Assembly (NCBI GenBank): GCA_041741535.1 | Contig: JBGSJV010000006.1 | Span: 1-64,000, forward strand | Length of the DNA: 64,000 nucleotides | Source of the DNA: M30B19 sp041741535 | GTDB lineage: Bacteria; Planctomycetota; Planctomycetia; Pirellulales; Pirellulaceae | Direction: 5' to 3' | Part shown: in pieces, positions 18,261-27,983 of the stretch | How positions within the stretch are numbered: the stretch's first letter is position 1 | Layout: every line of letters begins with the position of its first letter | Program-made: the position numbers and the translations under genes | The notes under the pieces: generated by a model | Told to the model about the DNA's origin: nothing | Seen by the model: only the letters and a program-made list of their open reading frames with translations | Database searches by the model: none

Positions 18261-19787
18261 CTAACCGCGTCCGGATTCGATGACGAGGTCAAATAATTGG
18301 CGACTGACTTCGGAGGTCAATTGTCCTTCGTGCAAACGCCACGCCCAATTGCCTTTTGCCTCGCCGGGGAAGTTCATCCGCGCTTCGTTGCCCAAACCCA
18401 AAATGTCTTGTACAGGGACCACAGCCGTATTGGCCGCCGAATGCAAAACGGCCGCGATCAATTGCCAATGCAAAGGATGTTTGGCGACATCCGGATAGGC
18501 GGCCAAAAATTCACGGAGGAACGGGGTCACGACATCTATCTGTTTGGGATCCGCCAAATAATGGCGATACCAACCCAGGAGTGTGTCGTTGTCATGCGTC
18601 CCCGTGTAGCCCACGCAGTGGGTTGGAAACTTCACCGGTCGGTGAAAGTCGTCCGCTTCGGTGCCAAAGCCAAATTGCAAGACCCGCATGCCTGGCAGTT
18701 TAGTCGATTCCAGCAAGGCGTTTACTTCCGGAGTGATCAATCCCAAGTCTTCAGCAATCAATGGCAGTTCGCCCAAATGATGTTGCAGCGTATCGAACAA
18801 CTCTTGTCCAGGTCCTTTCACCCACTGGCCCACAATCGCGGTTTCTTGATCCGCCGGAATTTCCCAATAGGCTTCGAACCCTCGGAAGTGATCGATTCGC
18901 AACAAGTCGAAAATCAAGAACGAATGTCGGAGTCTTTGGACCCACCATCGGTAACCGTCGGCTCGCATGGCCTTCCAATCGTAGAGCGGGTTCCCCCAAC
19001 GTTGGCCGTCTGCGCTAAAACAATCGGGTGGAACTCCGGCCACCACTCGTGGTTGTCCGGCTTCGTCCAAGTCAAACAGTCGCCGATTGGCCCACACATC
19101 CGCGCTTTGATGCGCGACAAAGATTGGCATATCACCATAGATTTGGACACCCCGTTGATTTGCATATTTCTTGAGCGAAGACCATTGTTGGTCGAAGACA
19201 AACTGCAAAAACTTTACGTATAAGATTTCGTCGCGCAAACGCTCGTCCCATTCGGACAAAGCGGACGGCACACGAGTCTTGATGTCGGTCGGCCAACGAG
19301 TCCAATCGGAGAATCCAAAGTGCTTGGTCAGCGCCTCAAAGCGAGCAAAATCTTCGAGCCAATAGGCCTGGGTTCGACAAAACGACACAAACGCGTCGCT
19401 GGGCAAACCGCTAAGTTGTTGGCGAAAACCGGCCCACGCTTTCCGGAGCAAGTCGGCCTTGAGCAGGATCACTGCCGAGAAGTCTACCGCGTGTGGCGTG
19501 CGGTTCGTTTCGCGCAATGGTTGCAAGTCTTCCGGCGCGACCCACGCCGAATGCAGTAAGAAATCGGGGCTGATCAACAAAGGGTTGCCCGCAAACGCGG
19601 AATACGCACTGTACGGCGAATTTTCGCAAGCCGGTGGTCCCAACGGCAGCGTTTGCCACAATCGTTGGCCGGACTTCACTAGGAAATCCACGAAGTCGTA
19701 AGCCGCTGGTCCCAAGTCGCCAATCCCATAGCGACTGGGCAGACTCGTTACGTGGCAAAGCAGTCCACAGGTGCGCGGTAAGTGCAT
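18261..19787 (-). CDS. malQ: 4-alpha-glucanotransferase (amylomaltase, GH77)
   Basis: Cytoplasmic disproportionating enzyme that transfers maltodextrin chains between acceptors, releasing glucose and feeding longer glucans to phosphorylase. 508 aa, the usual length for bacterial GH77. Visible family motifs: LPLGPPACENSPYSAYSAFAGN near the N-terminus, the nucleophile Asp in LLRIDHFRGFEAYWEIP, the acid/base Glu in IAEDLG, and the third catalytic Asp in THDNDTLLGW. The start codon overlaps the glgP stop (TGATG), and AAAGGCGAG inside the end of glgP serves as ribosome binding site, so the two genes are translationally coupled. A longer reading frame (start 19817) lies inside glgP and is rejected. 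Confidence 0.93.
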   Translation of the reverse strand: MHLPRTCGLLCHVTSLPSRYGIGDLGPAAYDFVDFLVKSGQRLWQTLPLGPPACENSPYSAYSAFAGNPLLISPDFLLHSAWVAPEDLQPLRETNRTPHAVDFSAVILLKADLLRKAWAGFRQQLSGLPSDAFVSFCRTQAYWLEDFARFEALTKHFGFSDWTRWPTDIKTRVPSALSEWDERLRDEILYVKFLQFVFDQQWSSLKKYANQRGVQIYGDMPIFVAHQSADVWANRRLFDLDEAGQPRVVAGVPPDCFSADGQRWGNPLYDWKAMRADGYRWWVQRLRHSFLIFDLLRIDHFRGFEAYWEIPADQETAIVGQWVKGPGQELFDTLQHHLGELPLIAEDLGLITPEVNALLESTKLPGMRVLQFGFGTEADDFHRPVKFPTHCVGYTGTHDNDTLLGWYRHYLADPKQIDVVTPFLREFLAAYPDVAKHPLHWQLIAAVLHSAANTAVVPVQDILGLGNEARMNFPGEAKGNWAWRLHEGQLTSEVSRQLFDLVIESGRG

Positions 19788-22357
19788 CACTCGCCTTTCA
19801 TCGGGCGAACGCCCCAAATCTCGTCGGCATATTGTTGGATCGTGCGATCACTGGAAAACCAACCACTATGGGCCGTGTTGAGAATACTCATTTGGGTCCA
19901 GCGAGATTGGTCGACATAGGTAGCCGCGGCGAGGGCTTGCGCGTCAATATAACTGCGCAGGTCTGCAATAGTAAGCCATTGATCGTGGGGGTTTCGCAGT
20001 CCCGCCGCCAAGAGATCGAAGATACCTGGCTCACGCGGATTGAAGTGCCCGCCTTCCAACAATTCCATCACGCGCCGGATATCTTCGTCGGCCGCAATGA
20101 TGAAGTTTGGATCATACGTATAGCGAGTTTCCATCACGCCTTTGGCATCCAAGCCGAACAAGAAGAAGTTCTCCGCGCCCGCTTTTTCGCGGATTTCGAT
20201 GTTGGCTCCATCCAAAGTTCCGATCGTCAGCGCGCCGTTCATCATGAACTTCATGTTGCCCGTCCCGGAGGCTTCCTTGCCAGCCGTCGAGATCTGCTCG
20301 GAAAGCTCTGTACCGGGACAGAGGACCTCCATGGCCGAAACTCGATAATTGGGCAAAAAGACCAATCGCAACAAGTCTTTTGTCGCGGGATCAGAATTGA
20401 CCACATCGGCGACATTGTTGATCAATTTCACAATCAATTTCGCGATATGATAACCGGGCGCCGCTTTGCCGCCGATCAACACGCAGCGGTTAACCATTCC
20501 CGCCACGTCACCACGCCGGATCCGATCGTACAGGTGAATTACGTGCAAGACATTCAGCAACTGCCGTTTGTATTCGTGGATTCGTTTGACCTGAACGTCG
20601 AATATCGCATCGGTCGGAAAGGTAACCCCCGTATTTTCCTTGACATAGTTCGCAAAACGGATCTTATTCTGCATCTTGATGTCGCGGAACTTCGCACGAA
20701 ACGTGGCGTCCTCGGCCAAGGGCGCAATTTTTCGCAGGTGCAGCATGTCCGCTTCCCAGGAATCCCCGATCACTTCGGTGATCAGCGCTCGTAACCCGGG
20801 ATTGCAATGCGACAACCAGCGCCTTGGCGTCACGCCATTTGTCTTGTTGTTGAATTTATTGGGCCACAGTTGGTGGAAGTCCTTAAACAATCCAGCCTTC
20901 AGCAATTCCGTATGCAAGTGGGCCACACCGTTGACCGAGAAGCTGCCAACGATACTCAAATAAGCCATCCGAATATGCGGGTGATCACCACCTTCGACCA
21001 ACGACAGTCGCTGCAAGAGTTCGGGTTGGCTCGGAAACCGCTTCTTGACGTCACTCAAGAAACGCTCGTTAATCTCAAAAATGATTTCCAATAAACGCGG
21101 CAATAGTCGAGCAAACAAGGCGACCGACCATCGTTCGAGAGCTTCGGGCAACAGTGTGTGGTTCGTATAGGCCATGCAATTGGTAGTGATGCGCCAAGCG
21201 ACGTCCCATTCCAAGTTGTATTGGTCAATCAACAATCGCATCAGTTCAGGAACCGCACACGCCGGATGGGTGTCGTTCAACTGAAAACAATTCATCCGGC
21301 CAAACTCGGTGAAGTTCGTGCCATGCTGCTGGACCCAATCGCTCAACACATCTTGGAGACTGGCGGAAACGAGAAAGTACTGTTGCTGGAGCCGCAGTTC
21401 TTTGCCGTTTTCACTGGAGTCGTTTGGATACAAGACCATCGAGATCTGCTCGGCGCGGTTTTTCTTGACGACCGCGTCGGTGTAATTGCCTTGGTTGAAC
21501 TCGGCCAAGTTGAAGGCGTCGGTCGCCGTCGCTTTCCACAATCGCAACGTGTTGACGGTGTCGTTCTTATGACCAGGGATCGGCATATCGTACGGAACGG
21601 CCAGCACATCCTGGGTGCCCACCCAGCGAGCATGAAATCGTCCTTGATCGTCAATGTACCGATCCGTGTGACCGTAAAACCGAACGACGCGTGTGTCCTC
21701 GGCCCGCTCGATTTCCCACGGGTTACCTTCTAGCAACCAATGGTCGGGGGCTTCGACTTGGCGGCCTTGCTCGATTCGTTGGTGGAACATCCCGTACTCG
21801 TAACGGATACCATAGCCAGTCACCGGCAAACGTAGCGTCGCGCAGCTATCGAGAAAACACGCGGCCAAACGACCCAGGCCACCATTTCCTAGTCCGGCGT
21901 CCCGTTCTTGTTCTTGGAGGTCCTCCAATCGCAGGCTTAGCTTTTCCAGTGTTTCGCTGACTTCTTGATCCAAGTCCAGATTCATGATCGCGTTACCCAG
22001 CGACCTTCCCAGCAAGAATTCTAAGGAGAGGTAATGGACCCGTCGTTCTTTGGACTGCTCCAATCGCTGCCGAGTCATTCGCCACTGGCACGTCAAACGG
22101 TCGCGAACCGCCAATGCCAAAGCAAAATGGAGATAACCATTGGTCGAACCGTTCAACTGGTGGCCCAGAGTGAAACAGAGATGCCGCTGGAACTCCACCG
22201 GTAGTGGACCGAGCAAATCATAAGACGACTCCGAGACGACCGAATGCGGATTCAACATGAGCCATTCCATATTGTCGAGAAAAACCGAGTCCAACATCCT
22301 GTGGACGACCGGATTGGTACAAGTGACAGACAACTTTTTTCGCCCCAGGGCCGACAT
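19787..22357 (-). CDS. glgP: Glycogen/alpha-glucan phosphorylase
   Basis: Pyridoxal-phosphate enzyme that releases glucose 1-phosphate from the non-reducing ends of glycogen or maltodextrins. 856 aa, normal for the GT35 family. Motifs: VHYLSLEFLLGRSLGNAIMNL, RDAGLGNGGLGRLAACFLDS, ERWSVALFARLLPRLLEIIFEIN, and the PLP site EASGTGNMKFMMNGALTIGTLDG with the Schiff-base Lys near residue 703. The exact start is uncertain: ATG 22357 is the longest, and in-frame ATGs at 22297, 22270 and 22258 are possible; homologues usually begin shortly before the SYDLLGPLP segment. It is the first gene of the glgP-malQ unit and is divergent from the helix-hairpin-helix gene across a 559-base intergenic region. Confidence 0.93.
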   Translation of the reverse strand: MSALGRKKLSVTCTNPVVHRMLDSVFLDNMEWLMLNPHSVVSESSYDLLGPLPVEFQRHLCFTLGHQLNGSTNGYLHFALALAVRDRLTCQWRMTRQRLEQSKERRVHYLSLEFLLGRSLGNAIMNLDLDQEVSETLEKLSLRLEDLQEQERDAGLGNGGLGRLAACFLDSCATLRLPVTGYGIRYEYGMFHQRIEQGRQVEAPDHWLLEGNPWEIERAEDTRVVRFYGHTDRYIDDQGRFHARWVGTQDVLAVPYDMPIPGHKNDTVNTLRLWKATATDAFNLAEFNQGNYTDAVVKKNRAEQISMVLYPNDSSENGKELRLQQQYFLVSASLQDVLSDWVQQHGTNFTEFGRMNCFQLNDTHPACAVPELMRLLIDQYNLEWDVAWRITTNCMAYTNHTLLPEALERWSVALFARLLPRLLEIIFEINERFLSDVKKRFPSQPELLQRLSLVEGGDHPHIRMAYLSIVGSFSVNGVAHLHTELLKAGLFKDFHQLWPNKFNNKTNGVTPRRWLSHCNPGLRALITEVIGDSWEADMLHLRKIAPLAEDATFRAKFRDIKMQNKIRFANYVKENTGVTFPTDAIFDVQVKRIHEYKRQLLNVLHVIHLYDRIRRGDVAGMVNRCVLIGGKAAPGYHIAKLIVKLINNVADVVNSDPATKDLLRLVFLPNYRVSAMEVLCPGTELSEQISTAGKEASGTGNMKFMMNGALTIGTLDGANIEIREKAGAENFFLFGLDAKGVMETRYTYDPNFIIAADEDIRRVMELLEGGHFNPREPGIFDLLAAGLRNPHDQWLTIADLRSYIDAQALAAATYVDQSRWTQMSILNTAHSGWFSSDRTIQQYADEIWGVRPMKGE

Positions 22358-22734
22358 TCTCGCGGAAGGTCGCAGGTCTGTCGACCGCAGTTGGGAACCA
22401 TTGCCGGTCCCGTAAAGTTACCCGCTTGCGAAGAACTTGGCGGCTTAAAAACTCCCCACATTTGTCGAATCGAAGCGGGCCGAATCGAACAATCCGTACA
22501 GCTTAACAGAGTCGATGGAAATCAACGAATCGCTCCCGGCCAGACGGCATCACGAGGCCACCGCATCCGGAAATATTGGCTCGGTTTTTTCTTGACAAGT
22601 GGTGGTAGGCATAATTTTTGAGGCGGCTACAATTGGCTAGTCGAAAGGTGGGAAGGCGAAAAAGTCGGAAATAACGAAAAATTTCGCGACCCGACTTGAT
22701 AGCTTTTTTTCGGACTATTTGTAAGGATTTGGGA
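22358..22734. other. Divergent intergenic region upstream of glgP
   Basis: About 380 bases with no gene. It must hold the glgP promoter on the minus strand. A TTGACA hexamer at 22592-22597 on the plus strand lacks a properly spaced -10 (CATAAT follows after only 12 bases). Nothing else is recognisable. Confidence 0.5.
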
Positions 22735-22835
22735 TAGGCTTTGTCCTAAAAGGGTTTGACCCTTTGGAGCATATGCAATATCCCGGACAAAAAGACCTGG
22801 CCGAAAAGGGTCTGACCCTTTTCGGACAAAGCCTA
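22735..22835. repeat. Palindromic intergenic repeat, family 1, copy 2
   Basis: The best-preserved copy: perfect 12-bp inverted ends TAGGCTTTGTCC (22735-22746) and GGACAAAGCCTA (22824-22835), and two internal hairpins, AAAGGG-TTTGA-CCCTTT and GAAAAGGGT-CTG-ACCCTTTTC (9-bp stem). It sits between divergent genes, about 80 bases before the helix-hairpin-helix gene start, and aligns end to end with 12016-12119. Confidence 0.8.
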
Positions 22836-22916
22836 GACTTTTAACCGAAAACGACGGCGAATCGGCCGTTGCGTCGTATTTGGGCAAACCGGATCTCAGA
22901 GCGAAGAGGGACTGTT

Positions 22917-23972
22917 GTGACAATGAAGCATCCAGCGTTGGTCAATACGGAAGTATTGCTAATGCAGACCGAATTCAATGATTTACGGGAAAAACTGCTC
23001 AACTCCCAATTTGCCGACCGACGAAAACGGCCCATCCTCTACTGGTCGAAACCGGACGACCGGCGGTTGCCCATGGCCTTGATTGATCTGACCGTGGACC
23101 AACTTCTGGCGACGTCGTTTGAAGATCTCTGTCTGACTCGGGGGATCGGAGTCAAGAAACTCCGTATGCTGTTGGAGTTGTTGGAGCGGGCCATCGCCGG
23201 TGACCCGCAACTTCCCGAACCGGAGGCCAGTGGCAGCGAAACGATGGTTCCCAACCATGCTGCCAAACTTACGGAAGCATTGGAGACATTTAATTCTCGA
23301 GCTGTGACCGAAGGACAGTGGGCGAAGTGGAAGACCACCGTCGCGCGGCATCGACTCAATTCTCTGCCGTTGGGACGCTTGGCGAGAAATTTGATGGAGA
23401 TCACCTCCGTCATTTGGAATTCGCCGTTGGGCAACTATCTCCCATACTCGCTGGAAGAACTAAGACAGTTGCGAACGTACGGTGAAAAGCGAGTGAGCTC
23501 GATTCTTGAAGTTTTCTACACGATTGACTTGAGCATGACCGCGATGCCCGAGGGAGGACACCTGATTTTGCGATTGGAACCACGAGTGGTCTACGAAGTC
23601 GAGACAGCGATTTTTGATATTATGTCTCAGGTCGCAGTCCCTCAAGCAAAAGTCGTGCAACATTTGGTCATCACGCCGATACTTAATCAACTTCGCGTCG
23701 ATATGGGCGACTTTGCCTACGATTTGGTACGTGATCGAGTTGGTGCCGGGTCGAAGGCGAAGGCCATTCGCGAACAGAGCGAAGAGTTGGGGCTGACGCG
23801 GGCTCGCTTGTATCAAGTCTTGGAAGAATGTGCGTTGGCCGCCCACGTGCGTTGGCCACAAGGCCGAGTCATTCTCAACGAATTGATGGTCTATTTGACG
23901 AACCGCGAAGGAATGGAAAAAGTGGTTCGGCAACTACATCAGTTGATCATCACGTTGTATCCTTCAAAATAA
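22917..23972 (+). CDS. Helix-hairpin-helix / sigma-region-4-like protein of unknown function
   Basis: 351 aa, no signal peptide or membrane segment, so probably cytoplasmic. I do not recognise a named family. Two segments look like the helix-hairpin-helix of RNA polymerase alpha C-terminal domains (TVDQLLATSFEDLCLTRGIG...LELLERA, about residues 48-85, and PYSLEELRQLRTYGEKRV, about 175-195), and the C-terminal part (KAIREQSEELGLTRARLYQV, about 280-300) resembles the helix-turn-helix of sigma-70 region 4. Together these suggest a nucleic-acid-binding protein, perhaps a transcription regulator. GTG 22917 has AGAGGGA five bases upstream; ATG 22923 is an alternative start. ispD follows after 16 bases, so the two are probably co-transcribed. 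Confidence 0.65.
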   Translation: MTMKHPALVNTEVLLMQTEFNDLREKLLNSQFADRRKRPILYWSKPDDRRLPMALIDLTVDQLLATSFEDLCLTRGIGVKKLRMLLELLERAIAGDPQLPEPEASGSETMVPNHAAKLTEALETFNSRAVTEGQWAKWKTTVARHRLNSLPLGRLARNLMEITSVIWNSPLGNYLPYSLEELRQLRTYGEKRVSSILEVFYTIDLSMTAMPEGGHLILRLEPRVVYEVETAIFDIMSQVAVPQAKVVQHLVITPILNQLRVDMGDFAYDLVRDRVGAGSKAKAIREQSEELGLTRARLYQVLEECALAAHVRWPQGRVILNELMVYLTNREGMEKVVRQLHQLIITLYPSK

Positions 23973-23988
23973 AAAGGACTGGGTGTCC

Positions 23989-24744
23989 ATGTCCGAATTT
24001 TCAGTCATACTCCCGGCGGCTGGGCAAAGTCGCCGTTTTGGTAGTGCGGGAAACTCAAGTCAAAAGAAAGCCTTTGTAGCGCTTGATGGGCGTCCCGTTT
24101 GGTTGCGATCGGCAGATTTGTTTCGCGATCGGACCGATGTGCGGCAAGTGATTGTCGTGATTGCGCGAGAAGATAGCGATTACTTTGTGGATCGCTTTGG
24201 CTCGGACTTGGCCGTCTTGGGGATCGACTGGGTCATTGGCGGAGCCGAACGTCATGATTCCATTGCGAACGCATTGGCGAAGGTGGACGTCCAAACCAAA
24301 TGGATTGCCATACACGACGCGGCCCGACCGTGCGCCGTTGAAAAAGACATCGATCAAGTCTTTAACCTCGCCAAAAAAACCGGAGCCGCGATCTTGGCCC
24401 AACCGGTCAACGCGACTTTGAAGCGAATCTCGGCCGAGCAGCAGGTTGAAAAAACGTTAGATCGCCGAAACCTTTGGTTAGCGCAGACGCCGCAGGCATT
24501 CGAAAAAACGATTCTAATTCAGGCATATGCCAAGTTCGTCGCCCAAGCCAAGGACGGTTGTGTCGCCGGGATTCCGATCACCGATGATTCCCAAGTCGTC
24601 GAAGCGGCCGGACATCCTGTTTCAGTGGTAACGGGAACTGGGACGAACATCAAAATTACCACCAGCGAAGACCTGAAGTTGGCACAGGCGATCCTCAAGG
24701 CCCGGCCGAAAGGCCCCAATCTGTTTCACCCGTTTGCCGATTAA
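23989..24744 (+). CDS. ispD: 2-C-methyl-D-erythritol 4-phosphate cytidylyltransferase
   Basis: Third step of the non-mevalonate (MEP) isoprenoid pathway: makes CDP-ME from MEP and CTP. 251 aa. Motifs: N-terminal nucleotide-binding ILPAAGQSRRFG, followed a little later by QKKAF with the Lys that contacts CTP, IGGAERHDSIANAL, IHDAARP, LWLAQTPQAFE, and the C-terminal TGTGTNIKITTSEDLKLA. Odd: an insertion (SAGNSSQ) between the glycine-rich loop and the Lys, and VNATLKR where most relatives have a D-T pair. ATG 23989 is chosen; an in-frame GTG lies 6 bases before. AAGGA is at 23974-23978. It is the second gene of a probable operon. Confidence 0.9.
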   Translation: MSEFSVILPAAGQSRRFGSAGNSSQKKAFVALDGRPVWLRSADLFRDRTDVRQVIVVIAREDSDYFVDRFGSDLAVLGIDWVIGGAERHDSIANALAKVDVQTKWIAIHDAARPCAVEKDIDQVFNLAKKTGAAILAQPVNATLKRISAEQQVEKTLDRRNLWLAQTPQAFEKTILIQAYAKFVAQAKDGCVAGIPITDDSQVVEAAGHPVSVVTGTGTNIKITTSEDLKLAQAILKARPKGPNLFHPFAD

Positions 24745-24841
24745 GAACGTCGAATTTTGGTAAGGATTTGGCTAGAATAGACGCGGGACAATGAAGTCGC
24801 GACCCGCCGCGGGGTAGTGGATTTTCGAAGCGAGGATTTCA

Positions 24842-27800
24842 ATGTGTGATGGTGCGCTCAGGACGGTTCGTTGTATGGTTGCCTGGTTGGTGGCGACATG
24901 GGTAACGGCGGTGGGGTTGGCCCAAGAGCCTGTGAGTTACCGTCGTGAAATCCAGCCGATCTTGGCCCGAAATTGTTTTGCTTGTCACGGCCCCGATGCG
25001 GGTCAACGACAAGCCGATTTGCGATTGGATCAAGAAGCGGCTGCCAAAACCAGTTCGATTGTCGAAGGCCAGCCTGACGAAAGTTCGCTGATCGAACGAA
25101 TCCTATCGACTGACCCGACAAGTGTGATGCCGCCTCCGCAAACGGGTCACGCTTTGACTGAGGCCGAGAAGTCTCTCCTGAGACGTTGGATTGCCGAAGG
25201 GGCCCCCTATCAGAGTCACTGGGCGTTTGAACCGATCCAACGCCCAACCGTTCCGGCAACGACCGATGACTGGGCGATCAATCCCATCGATCAATTTGTC
25301 GCTGCGGAACATCAACAACACGGCCTCCAGGCAGCTCCTCCCGCGCAACCGTACCAGCTGCTGAGACGAATTCACTTCGACTTGATTGGGTTGCCGCCGT
25401 CACCGGCGGTTGCTGAGAGCTTCCTGGCGGAACCCACATCGATGAACTACGAACGTTTGATCGAAAGTTTGCTCCAATCGCCACATTACGGCGAGCACAT
25501 GGCCGTCTCTTGGTTGGATCTGGCGAGGTACGCCGATACCAACGGGTACCAAAACGATTTTTATCGCAGCCAATGGCCTTGGCGGGATTGGGTGATTCGT
25601 TCGTTCAATCGGCATCAGCGATTTGACGAGTTCTTGGTGGAGCAGATCGCGGGGGATCTGTTGCCCGAACCTAGTGCAGAGCAATTGATTGCCACTGGGT
25701 TTAATCGTAACAATCGCTCGGTAACCGAAGGCGGTTCTATCGAAGAAGAATGGCGAATCGAAAATTGTGCCGAACGATCAGAAACGACGGCCGCCGTGTT
25801 TTTGGGACTGACGATGCAATGTGCACGCTGCCACGATCATAAGTACGATCCCATCGAACGTCGCGACTACTATCAGTTTTTTGCGTTCTTCAACAACATC
25901 GACGAACTAGGGGTCTATATCGAAACGCGTGGCAACACGGGTCCACAAGTCAAAGTTCCGACACCACAACAAGTCCAAGAACTTGGGGAGCTGGATCGGC
26001 AAATCGCCGACCTGCGACAACGCGTCACCGCCGAAGGGGCCAGCCATCCGCACGACACCGTCATCGATCAGTGGACCAAGGAACTGGCCAGTGAGTCCGC
26101 AACGCTACCAAGTCCGACGTACGAAGCGCCGAACCGTTCCGATTTGACGAGTCCGCAAGTAGCTTGGAGTCCCACTGGACCGGCCACGACTTTTACTGGG
26201 CAAGCGACCACCCAATCGTTGGGAGCGTTATGGGATTCGGTGGATCGTGACACGCCCTTTTCGTGGTCGTTATGGGTTCGCGGTTCGGCTCGTGGAGCCT
26301 TGTTTTCGAAGATGAACGAGGACGAGAATTATCGTGGGTTCGATGGAATCGTGCTCGAAAACGGACGACTCAAAATTCACTTGATTCACGCGTGGTCCGG
26401 GAACGCGATCGCCGTGGTCTCGCAACGTGCATTGACCGGCCCCACATGGCACTTGCTAACCGTGACTTACGATGGCTCCAGTAAAGCCGCAGGAGTCCAG
26501 TTGTATTTGGATGGAGCGCCTCTGACGGTTGATGTGGAAGCGGATTCGCTGACCGAGTCGATTCAAAATAAAACGGCTGTCTACTTGGGTCAGCGCAGCA
26601 AGTCGCTGTATTTGACCGGCGAAGTCGCGGGGTTCACTTGGTTTAACGAAGCCTTGAGCGCCGCGGCGGTTACGAAATGGCAGCGTCAGTCGATTGTGGA
26701 CGCCAACGCACGGGCCAGCGCTGGGCAAGTCGACATGCAACCTTTGATTCGTGAATACGTCGCGCACTTGCACCAGGGTGAATTGGCGGAGCAACTGAAA
26801 GCAGTCGAAGCCAAGCGAGAAAAATCACTCGCTTCCCAACAAACTTGCATGATCATGCGCGATCGCTCGGAGTACCGTCCGACCTTCGCGTTGACTCGCG
26901 GGCAATACGATTTACCCGAGACATCGCGAGAACTTTGGCCGATGACGCCAGCGATCCTTCCGGCGATGACGGACGCTCAACCGGCGAATCGATTGGGTTT
27001 GGCACGATGGATGATCGATCCTCGTAATCCGTTGGTTGCCCGGGTCGCGGTGAATCGGATCTGGAGTCAATTTTTTGGTCGTGGCTTGGTCGAGTCGCTG
27101 GACAATTTCGGAATCCAGGGATCGCCACCGTCACATCCCGAACTGCTTGATTGGTTGGCCAGTGAGTTGCGAGATTCGGGTTGGAATGTCCAGCATATTC
27201 AGCGTTTGATCGTGACCAGCAGAACTTACCAACAAGCTTCCGAACATCGTACTCCGTTGGCGGACTCGGATCCCAAAAATCAATGGCTAGCACGAGGACC
27301 ACGGAATCGACTGACGGGTGAACAATTACGCGATCAAGCGTTGCAGGTGTCGCAACTCTTGAGCGAGACGATCGGTGGACCATCGGTGTTCCCATATCAA
27401 CCTGACGGATTGTGGGAGGAGTTGGCTGGCGGTGCTAATGATGGTCCGTATCGCGTTTCCACCGGTTCGGACCTCTATCGTCGTGGTCTCTACACTTATC
27501 GGAAGCGCACCGTTTCACATCCGACTCTGTCGACATTTGATGCTCCAAGTTGGGAGATTTGTTATGCTCAACGTGCGGTCACCAACACCCCGCTGCAATC
27601 TTTGGCCCTGTGGAACGACCCAACTTACGTCGAGGCCGCTCGAAGCTTGGCTGAACGCCTACTGGAACGTCACCCGCAACTAAACGACGAACTTAGCTCT
27701 TTAGATACCGAAACCCGGAAAGATGCGGTCTCGGATGCAATAACATCGGCTTATCAAGCGACGTTATTTCGCGAGCCAACCGAGTTAGAACGTCAGCGAT

Positions 27801-27979
27801 TGGTTTCCAGCTTTGACGAGTTCCTAACATTTTATCGCGGTAACGTCGCCCAAGCGGATGAGTTGGCCAAGATCGGCCAAACGACCGCGGACGGACGATG
27901 GGAGCGCCCGCCGTTGGCCGCCATGACCATGGTCGTTAGTGCGATCATGAATACCGACGAGTTTGTAACCAAGGAGTGA
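24842..27979 (+). CDS. DUF1549/DUF1553 protein with cytochrome-type and LamG-like domains, pair 2
   Basis: 1045-aa secreted protein. Signal peptide (hydrophobic about residues 11-26), planctomycete cytochrome-type domain with CFACHG (Cys45, Cys48, His49), DUF1549 (about 90-300, including YGEHMAVSWLDLARYADTNGYQ), a CARCHDHKYDP motif, then an inserted concanavalin-like LamG domain of ~180 residues (about 435-620; FSWSLWVRG, GIVLENGRLKIHLIH, WHLLTVTYDGSSKAAGVQLYLDG), and DUF1553 (NPLVARVAVNRIWSQFFGRGLVE onwards). The LamG domain, absent from the pair 1 protein, suggests binding of a polysaccharide or other surface ligand. GAGG lies six bases before ATG 24842. The DUF1501 gene follows after 4 bases. 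Confidence 0.9.
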   Translation: MCDGALRTVRCMVAWLVATWVTAVGLAQEPVSYRREIQPILARNCFACHGPDAGQRQADLRLDQEAAAKTSSIVEGQPDESSLIERILSTDPTSVMPPPQTGHALTEAEKSLLRRWIAEGAPYQSHWAFEPIQRPTVPATTDDWAINPIDQFVAAEHQQHGLQAAPPAQPYQLLRRIHFDLIGLPPSPAVAESFLAEPTSMNYERLIESLLQSPHYGEHMAVSWLDLARYADTNGYQNDFYRSQWPWRDWVIRSFNRHQRFDEFLVEQIAGDLLPEPSAEQLIATGFNRNNRSVTEGGSIEEEWRIENCAERSETTAAVFLGLTMQCARCHDHKYDPIERRDYYQFFAFFNNIDELGVYIETRGNTGPQVKVPTPQQVQELGELDRQIADLRQRVTAEGASHPHDTVIDQWTKELASESATLPSPTYEAPNRSDLTSPQVAWSPTGPATTFTGQATTQSLGALWDSVDRDTPFSWSLWVRGSARGALFSKMNEDENYRGFDGIVLENGRLKIHLIHAWSGNAIAVVSQRALTGPTWHLLTVTYDGSSKAAGVQLYLDGAPLTVDVEADSLTESIQNKTAVYLGQRSKSLYLTGEVAGFTWFNEALSAAAVTKWQRQSIVDANARASAGQVDMQPLIREYVAHLHQGELAEQLKAVEAKREKSLASQQTCMIMRDRSEYRPTFALTRGQYDLPETSRELWPMTPAILPAMTDAQPANRLGLARWMIDPRNPLVARVAVNRIWSQFFGRGLVESLDNFGIQGSPPSHPELLDWLASELRDSGWNVQHIQRLIVTSRTYQQASEHRTPLADSDPKNQWLARGPRNRLTGEQLRDQALQVSQLLSETIGGPSVFPYQPDGLWEELAGGANDGPYRVSTGSDLYRRGLYTYRKRTVSHPTLSTFDAPSWEICYAQRAVTNTPLQSLALWNDPTYVEAARSLAERLLERHPQLNDELSSLDTETRKDAVSDAITSAYQATLFREPTELERQRLVSSFDEFLTFYRGNVAQADELAKIGQTTADGRWERPPLAAMTMVVSAIMNTDEFVTKE

Positions 27980-27983
27980 TGCA

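Noticed and set aside
22592..22617. TTGACA ... CATAAT as a sigma-70 promoter
   Set aside because: The spacer is only 12 bases (14 to an alternative TAATTT), too short for a normal promoter.
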